The notes under the pieces: generated by a model
The model's database searches: none
What the model was told of the DNA's origin: nothing
Seen by the model: only the letters and a program-made list of their open reading frames with translations
NCBI GenBank assembly: GCA_018292915.2
Contig: JACVVK020000442.1
Location: 511,501 to 575,500 of the forward strand
Source: Batillaria attramentaria
Lineage: Eukaryota; Mollusca; Gastropoda; Batillariidae
Length of the DNA stretch: 64,000 bases
Direction: 5' to 3'
Translations under genes and position numbers: made by a program
In this document: one piece after another, positions 57,453 to 64,000 of the stretch
Position numbering within the stretch: the first letter of the stretch is position 1
How the letters are laid out: each line of letters starts with the position of its first letter

Positions 57453-58070
57453 CCAGTCCAACCCTGTTCCGGGTCCGTCGATAACACTAAACCCCTGCGA
57501 CGACGGCCAAGTCGGGCTAACCGAGACCGAGCCGAGCTAAGAGATACCTGAGAAGAAAACAACAAAAATACTCGGTGACAAGGAAAGTGGACAGTAGCGA
57601 GCAACTTTGAGGTCCCCGTGTTATTTCACAGTGTGCACAGAAGCGGTGAAATCGACAGTTTAGTACATTTTTAGCCTGTTTCGAGATTATTGCCTGCATG
57701 AGTTGTCTCCCTTGACGCAACAAGCACGCATTTTTCGTGGCAGAGCACAAAGCTGCCTTGAAAAATGCATGCATGCTGCGGGTCTGTGTATGCACGGGGG
57801 ACAACTCAGGCAGGCAATAATCTCGAAACAGTCTGAGAATGTACTGTGCTGGTGAATGCGACGGTTTTCACCGCTTCTGTGCACACTGTGAAATAACACG
57901 GGGACCTCAAAGTTGTTTGCAACTGTCCACTTTCCTTGTCACCGGGTATTTTTGTTTTTTCCTTCTTAGGTATCACTTAGCTCGGCTCGGTCTCGGTTAG
58001 CCCGACTTTGCCGTCGTCGCAGGGGCCTAGAGTTATCGACGGACACGGAACAGGGTTGTAGCCAGTCTGG
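57453..58070. repeat. Long palindrome (inverted repeat) of about 618 bp
   Basis: The left arm runs from about 57453 (CCAGTCCAACCCTGTTCC) to about 57755, and the right arm from about 57762 to 58070 (GGAACAGGGTTG...). The arms are about 300 bp and agree at roughly 85-90% of positions by eye. Long exact blocks include GTCGGGCTAACCGAGACCGA, GAGGTCCCCGTGTTATTTCA and TTTCGAGATTATTGCCTGC. The loop is a few bases (around TTGAAAAATGCATGC). It is either a foldback element or an inverted duplication; no coding capacity. Confidence 0.92.
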
Positions 58071-58620
58071 AAGGACGCAAAACTTTCACCCAACAATGGT
58101 CATTAGAGAGCTTTGATTTCGTACGAGAACGGAGAAAAAAAAATCGAAACTTTCAGTGCAACCTCATTAAAGAATCTGTGAAATTCATCCTCCCGGACAA
58201 TTTTACAGAGAACGGGATGGGACTGAAATTGCATACCGTTAGTCGAAAGAGAGACAGACAGATAAGAAATCGAAATTCCTGCGGAAATACTCCTGGCAGC
58301 GATCCAGACCCCGCGGGATGCAACGTCGCAAGAAGGTAATTTTACCGCGCTAGATACCCGAGTGAATAGATGTCATTTCGATACTTTTTTGTGAGTTTCA
58401 AACCGTGGCGAACCCCCCTCTGGAGGCGTATTTGTGGAGTGAGAAATGGATTGATGTTGCTTTTGCGGTTTGGGACACTGTCTGAGTGTGTAATACTCCA
58501 GCTGTTTATATGGGACGTTTCACACTTTCCACTTCCTGAAGGACTAGGGATAAGGAGATGGGGTTTCAAACAGAAAAGCGTTATGTTCTTCAGTTCCAAA
58601 AGTGATGATGATGATGGGGA
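58071..58620. other. Unannotated sequence
   Basis: No supported gene; overlapping 85-99 codon frames on both strands without domains. Confidence 0.55.
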
Positions 58621-58890
58621 CTTTTTTTTGCCCCAACTCTTTTGCCAGTTCCAGTGGTGTTCCTCCTAGGTCCTCGGTTGAATCCACGGAGGGCTCGAAA
58701 GCTGGGGCAATTTTTTGTATTATGTATGATGATGGAGATGAGGATGATGGTGATGGAGCTATGGAGGTCCGTGTGGTTTGGGACTGCGGGACAGGGCCGC
58801 ATTCCACAGTTCCTGTCATAAATATCCCGGCATTAACCAGGCCCGGGAACTACGGCACCTGCGGTGCCGGCCTCCTTCACCGTCTCAGGA
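58621..58890 (+). repeat. Interspersed repeat family B, most complete copy
   Basis: Contains, in order, CCCCAACTCTTTTGCCAGTT, AATCCACGGAGGGCTCGAAA, GATGATGGAGATGAGGATGA, TGTGGTTTGGGACTGCGGGA, CAGGGCCGCATTCC and CGGGAACTACGGCACCTGCG. The end with GGCACCTGCGGTGCCGG is the part nearest the outer end in the inverted copy at 23480. Confidence 0.85.
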
Positions 58891-58994
58891 AGAGAGTTCC
58901 ACAATTTCCACAAAACTGAAGTACGTCAGTTTCAGAATCCCCAAGTTCATTTTCAACGTGTAGGTGTTTTTACTTCTGCCTCCTCTGTCATTTC

Positions 58995-59170
58995 CCTGAA
59001 TAGCCCAGTTGGTAGAGCGTTCAACAGAAAACGCATAGGTTGTGAGTTCGAATCCCAGCTGGATTTCAGATATTTGAGCTAGTTCTTTTCTCCTTCGATG
59101 CAATCGTCACGTGGTGGTTATGGACTGTTGTCGTTATTGGCTCATGGTCACCATGATACGGTGACCATGA
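58995..59170 (+). mobile_element. Family E tRNA-headed element (single copy here)
   Basis: AGCCCAGTTGGTAGAGCGTT (box A) and GTGAGTTCGAATCCCAGCT (box B) at tRNA-like spacing are followed by a non-tRNA body. A perfect 10-bp hairpin (CATGGTCACC at 59143-59152, GGTGACCATG at 59160-59169) closes it. A clean acceptor stem could not be formed, so a functional tRNA is unlikely. Confidence 0.65.
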
Positions 59171-59226
59171 CAATGAATGACGGGAGAGTGTGCGAGAGAA
59201 TGGCGAATGGATGAGCGAGTCAGTGC

Positions 59227-59228
<2 letters not shown>

Positions 59229-59281
<53 letters not shown>
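59229..59281. repeat. (GT)n microsatellite
   Basis: About 26 GT units. Confidence 0.98.
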
Positions 59282-59661
59282 CTACAATGGATTAAACCAT
59301 CAAGCATCCCGGTACTAACCCTTCAGTCTGGTAATTGCATGTCATCGTTCGTGTTCGTTCCCTGCATGGTGTGAGTGCGTGAGTATGCGTGGATGGTTGA
59401 TTGGTTGCATGGGTTGCTTGCACCGCCTCAATGGCCATACACTACATCCTGACAGCAGCAACACGTGGTAACCTTGTTGTCGTCCCCACCGGGAGACGAC
59501 TACAGGACGTTAAAAACCCAACAGACCACACCTGACACCACATGCTCTTCGTGTGGACATTTACCCATTCCGTACAGCTCAGGAGAATCCCACGGTTTCG
59601 ACTCTTGTTCGGGTCTGACACTGTATGCGAAAATCACGCAAGATGAACGGTTTCTTGACGG
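59282..59661. other. Unannotated sequence
   Basis: No supported gene. Confidence 0.55.
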
Positions 59662-59805
59662 CTCTTACAGCAGCAAACACGAGTATAATAAAAATGCCAC
59701 ACTCCCACTACACTAAACTTAAATCCATACAGACATAAATAAATCATGATTTTTATATTGAGGCCACTGGCGCACAACCCCAAACGTACTTTGTAGGAAT
59801 TGAGT
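59662..59805. repeat. Interspersed repeat family J, copy 2
   Basis: Matches 22560-22705: GCAGCAAACACGAGTATAAT, TTAAATCCATACAGACA, GAGGCCACTGGCGCACAAC. Confidence 0.8.
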
Positions 59806-59933
59806 TAATAGATGAATATCGATAACAAGTCATCGTGTTTTTGATGTTGTTGTTGCTGCTGTTTCGTGTCGAAGCAGTGATGAAGGTAACTCGTGATCAA
59901 AGCATGATACATCTTGGCTTGGCCAGAGGTACG

Positions 59934-60110
59934 GGGGAGCCGGGGTGGCCGAACGGTAGAGCGTTGGACTTCTAATGCTCGGGTCGTGAGTTCGTATCCC
60001 GGCTGGGGCCAAATATTTGTGCTGGCTTTTTCGTCGTTATATCACCCGCATGTGGTGGAAAAGGACGTTAAACCCCCAACCCCTCACCCACCCACCCATC
60101 AACCCACCCT
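59934..60110 (+). mobile_element. SINE-A, nearly full-length
   Basis: Intact head (GCCGAACGGTAGAGCG; GTGAGTTCGTATCCCGGCT) and tail. A short internal deletion removes the CCCCGTCTTTG block. AGAGGTACG is duplicated at 59925-59933 and 60111-60119. Confidence 0.93.
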
Positions 60111-60119
60111 AGAGGTACG

Positions 60120-60519
60120 ACCTCGATGCTTACCCACGTGACTGGGGTTATGATGAAGGGTTTATCCATCAGAACTCTGCTGACCTGAAGCCTGGTCACA
60201 AAAAAGCAAGACCGAATGATTGTGCTCTGTAAAACATTGTGGCAGCATGTTCGCTACGTGACCAGAAAACTGATTGTCCCTGCACCGCTTCACCCACTGT
60301 CTCGCAAAAACACGTGCACCCCGTATTCTTTGCAAATATTATTCAGCAGGCACAGAGGGCTGTTCGCACACATCTGCACATTTTTCTGTGGACCGCCTTG
60401 TGCATGATACTCTATTTGTCACCCAACAGGACAAGCTTAACTAGTTTTCTGACGTCCTACCGCCCCGAAGACATATTATTAATTCCCAGCCTCAACTGAA
60501 AATTAATGTGCAAGATCAG
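60120..60519. other. Unannotated sequence
   Basis: No supported gene. Confidence 0.55.
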
Positions 60520-60523
60520 TTAA

Positions 60524-60943
60524 CGGTCTGCAATCTCAACAAAATTAAGCCACGGCGTGTTTTTAAAACAAAATGTCCGACTGTTCAAAATGCACAGTTA
60601 ACCCTGTCACAGTTACAGGGTTTTCAGAGTCCCTGAAACTCCGAGAAAAGCCAAGGGGCGGCTGCATGATTTCACAGCCCAGTTTGCGTTTTGGCCCTGA
60701 GCAAGAAAGTTGGCAGTGGCTGGTCTTCTCGTGCAGCACGCAACACCCGTAAAACGCTATGGCGATGTGTCTTGCTCACCGACCAAAAACACAATAGAGT
60801 CGCGCTCTGGTTTTATAAGGATCTTCGAAGCGCTAAAAACTCTTCAGCTGTGACAGAGTTGCCTGCATTATGCACAGTCGCAGAAGTCGCAAGTTTTTTA
60901 AACACACAATGTTTGCGACCTTTTTTGTTGAGATTGCAGATCT
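60524..60943. mobile_element. Foldback family G, copy 3, TTAA on both sides
   Basis: TTAA at 60520-60523 and 60944-60947. Left end CGGTCTGCAATCTCAACAAA, right end TTTGTTGAGATTGCAGATCT. Internal blocks GTCACAGTTACAGGG and CTGTGACAGAGTTGCC are inverted relative to each other. The right arm holds the unexpanded seed ACACACAATG where copy 1 carries (CA)n. Confidence 0.9.
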
Positions 60944-60947
60944 TTAA

Positions 60948-61521
60948 CACAATACGGCTTTGAGGGGAACAGACGATGGATAAGAGTCAACGAGGGAGCA
61001 AGGACGGGAGACAAGGCACCTGCTGGTTGCACGTTCACTAGGATGGATGAAGGTGAAGAGCGGGAGGGAGGTGCACCCAAAATTTGTTCTGCAGTGCAAG
61101 CTTTGTTCTTTCGTGGACGTCACTTTTATCTTTGCGCCACATTTATTCTGCTTGTCATTTTTACACAAGGTGAAAAGTGTCCGGGGTTTTGTATGTAAGA
61201 CAGCGCGTGCAGGGCTTAAAAGGTCCTTGACCTGCCATGACATTTGAGATGCACGCACGCACTTCAGTTTTACCCCTTGTGCTGTCACACCACACCTTAA
61301 TCAGCCTGTAAAAGGAGGGGCCTCATAGACGGGATTTGCCACCAATTTACATAGGATCATATGTAATTCTGTCGTTTAAATGCACAGCATGACTTTAAGC
61401 GAGACCGGTCTTGTATTTCTGTCATTAAACAGGCTTAAAAAACGATCTTGTTTTTGTCAAGTGTGTGAGTTATGCAGTGAACTAAATTGTCCAGTGTCAG
61501 TCATACTCACGTGAGGTGGGG
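60948..61521. other. Unannotated sequence
   Basis: No supported gene. Confidence 0.55.
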
Positions 61522-61620
61522 TAAGGGGGGGGGGGGTATACGGGGGAAAGGGGGAGGGGAGAGGGCGGAGGGTGAATGGGAGGGGGGAAGGGGGTTGTGG
61601 AGGGGCGAGGGAGTCAGCGG
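61522..61620 (+). repeat. G-rich purine tract
   Basis: About 95 bases of G-runs separated by short A/T spacers, with many possible G-quadruplex registers. Confidence 0.85.
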
Positions 61621-62340
61621 AATGTGGATGTCTGTGGTGTGCTCATGTGGATTTCAAAATCAGGCGGGAAACAGAAACGTTCGAAAAAGGATTGAGGATT
61701 CTCTTAAACTGACAGGGTCGGACAAGTAGATTAAAACTTTTTTAAAAAGCCAACATAAGTACATAAAATCCATTTAAGCAAAAGACCCAGACGTCTAAGT
61801 GCACAAATTCACCTCCACTGTCAAATTATCTGTCAGCCAGTAAACAAGCCATCGTGATTTTCAAACCATCCCTTGCCACAAGTCAGGGAGGAAAGACTCA
61901 CACAAACGATCTAATTTTCGTCCAGGATCGATATCTGCCTGAGTAAAAGCCCTGTGCGCTTCGCCTGGCGAATACCTTGGATAAAAATTTACTGAATTCA
62001 GTACACCGGAAGTAAAGGGATTTCTGGGTAGTCTCAGGATATGCGTTCTTTCCATCTAACGTTACTGATGGCTTCTGGCAACGTTTTTGGAAGAAAAAAA
62101 CATGGATGAGAAGTTTGGGGTTGGGGAGAGTGACGCAGTTTTAAATGAGGTACAATTACAACTTTCTGAGAACTTATTCTGCCCAGAAATGACCGATACT
62201 TCCGAATAGGAGTGGATGTTTCTCTTTTAAGATGACCTGCACTGATGGGAAAGGTTATCTATTAGGTTTTTATGAAAAGAATCGGAAAATATGCCCGGTT
62301 TTGATGTTTTTCGTGTTCTTCTTGATGTTGTTGTGTGTCA
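61621..62340. other. Unannotated sequence
   Basis: No supported gene. Confidence 0.55.
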
Positions 62341-62345
62341 CTGTG

Positions 62346-62355
62346 TGTGCGTGCA

Positions 62356-62417
<62 letters not shown>

Positions 62418-62438
62418 GTTGTTGTTGTTGTTGTTGTT
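62346..62438. repeat. (GT)n followed by (GTT)n
   Basis: About 28 GT units after a GTGC block, then eight GTT triplets. Confidence 0.97.
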
Positions 62439-62474
62439 GAGGTCATTTTCTTGTACGCAAGGTTTGTGAATATA

Positions 62475-62540
62475 CTACTACTACTACTACTAATGGATAT
62501 TCATATACTCAGCGAGCTCTGAGCGCTTACAAAGTTAAGA
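62475..62540 (-). repeat. Family L retroelement end with (TAG)n tail
   Basis: On the minus strand TTTGTAAGCGCTCAGAGCTC...AGTATATGAATATCCAT is followed by TAGTAG triplets. Confidence 0.6.
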
Positions 62541-62609
62541 AAGAGAAAATAAAATGGCATAAAAATAATGTCAGATAAAAGACATACAATAAAAGACACA
62601 GCAATTGTG

Positions 62610-62611
<2 letters not shown>

Positions 62612-62656
<45 letters not shown>
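62612..62656. repeat. (CA)n microsatellite
   Basis: About 21 CA units. Confidence 0.98.
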
Positions 62657-62658
<2 letters not shown>

Positions 62659-64000
62659 TTCTGTCATTCCATCATTACTGCTGCTGGGCTGAGAACAAGT
62701 GTGTTTTACTGCAGTTCTAAAGGTGGGGACCGAAACTAAATGTTTTTGGAAGAGTGCTCCAAAGGGTTGGTCCTTGGTCCAAAAACGACCTCTGCCCACT
62801 CATATATGTCTTTGTTCTAAATTTATGTGAATCCTAGTTTCCAATTCACACACGATTCCGTGGTGTTGAGCATTGCTTTGACCCCAGAGTCTTGTTGCCC
62901 AAGTGTGCGTTTGGCTGTGACATCCCCCCTCCCCCCCCCCTCCCCCCGTGTGTAGCAAAGGTCATTGCTGTGGGTGGAACCTTTATAGTGAGAAGGGACC
63001 AGAATTTCCTGTAGCCCCTGTGAACTCATTGCCCAGAGCAGGCATCACGAATTACGCAGCAGTAGCGCAATGAAGCCCAGTCATGTTGTCACGGTTAGCA
63101 CGTGCGGTGACCGCAGGGGTCCTGCGGAAAAGTAGGTTAGTGATTGCAGCAGAAGTTGAAGTCCGTAAAGGCCAATAATTACTTTATCAGTCACCGTCCT
63201 TTTCAAGGGAAGTAACTGCAGTGTATCGGTTGTTTGACGTCAGCGTCGTTTCGAATCACGGTATCCGCGTTTTTTTTTGTTTTTTGGTTTTTTTTTTTTG
63301 GTTGTTGTTGTTGTTGTTGCTGTTTTGTTTTGTTTTCTGCAAAAAAGCTTGGCTGCAACCATGATGTTAAAGTCTAGCTTTGAAATTGGATTTTCTAAAA
63401 GGATTGCGCTGATTTGTGGCAGACTGTCCTTAAAAAGTGACTCCTTTGGACATGGGTTCTCTTGCAAATTCCAGAGAAACGGAACAGACAAAAACTACAC
63501 ATTTTAATGATTTTGTCCCTGTAAACTGGCGTAATGGGGGCAACTTGCAGCTTCTGCAAAAGGCGTGCCTACAAGCCCTTGCAGCTCCTTTCTGGTTGCT
63601 TTTTTTTTCTCTCTTGGGGGTGGGGCTGCCCCCTCCCTCCCCCCCCCCCCCCATCACTCCCTACAATCCAGTTTTTACTTCCTGTCTCCTCCCGTAATAT
63701 CTTCCCTCTCACGTGTCACCTCTGTAATACCGCAGGCTCTTTGCCGAAGGAAACAAATATTCATTTCAACCAGAGTTTCAGCCAAAAGCTTCTCGATGCT
63801 CCCATCACAAAATCTCCGGAATGAGAATCTCAAGTTTGAACGGCAGCACGAACGATTAACGACACCGCAACCGGGAACCGAGGGTCAAATTAGTGGAAGC
63901 TGACTGCGCATGCTCGGAACTGGTGTCGAGGTGGTAACGGGGTTGAGTTGTTACGGAAGCCATAATTATGAGGAAGCGGAGACATGTGTAACTTCTGCTC
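62657..64000. other. Unannotated sequence to the window end
   Basis: No supported gene. C-runs at about 62931-62940 and 63639-63652 and a T/G-rich block at 63270-63335. Frames of up to 112 codons near 63437-63903 overlap in three frames and have no recognisable domain; the last exons of a neighbouring gene cannot be excluded. Confidence 0.5.

Noticed and set aside
58995..59070. Functional tRNA gene
   Set aside because: Good A and B boxes but no matching 7-bp acceptor stem; the sequence continues as a SINE-like body.

Overview
The window is animal nuclear DNA, most likely from a marine gastropod mollusc. Three things point that way: very dense (CA)n/(CT)n/(GA)n microsatellites, a tRNA-headed SINE present in about 29 copies or fragments, and one intron-rich gene for a secreted beta-lactamase-fold protein of a kind common in molluscs. 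The phylum call is inference (moderate confidence). No bacterial operon, CRISPR array, rRNA or convincing tRNA gene was seen.

One protein-coding gene is supported. It lies on the + strand as five coding exons (17748-18517, 21656-21835, 22752-23009, 24903-25156, 28321-29141) that join in frame to 760 residues. The product has an N-terminal hydrophobic segment, a serine beta-lactamase/S12-type core (SLTK, YNN and HSG motifs, one per expected position), an acidic linker, a C-terminal beta-rich domain and a hydrophobic C-terminus that looks like a GPI-anchor signal. Two of its splice sites abut long (TG)n tracts. A TATA-like element with a possible noncoding first exon lies about 2.5 kb upstream (14985-15201), as inference only.

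The rest is repeats. Layout: 1-14.1 kb, microsatellites, SINE-A copies and a TTAA-flanked foldback element; 14.1-17.7 kb, an inverted-repeat element, then the gene's 5' side; 17.7-29.2 kb, the gene, with SINEs in its introns and G/T-only tracts in intron 4; 29.3-29.7 kb, a dimeric minisatellite; 30-57 kb, intergenic repeats including small TTAA-flanked MITE-like elements, (CT)n-linked retroposon tails and local tandem duplications; 57.4-58.1 kb, a palindrome of about 620 bp; 58-64 kb, further SINE, foldback and G-rich sequence.

Repeat families are labelled here by letter (SINE-A, B, C, D, E, F, G, H, I, J, K, L). They were defined only by copies comparing with each other inside this window. 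SINE-A and F show perfect target-site duplications and 5' truncation, the marks of target-primed reverse transcription, but no LINE reverse transcriptase ORF is present here to supply it.
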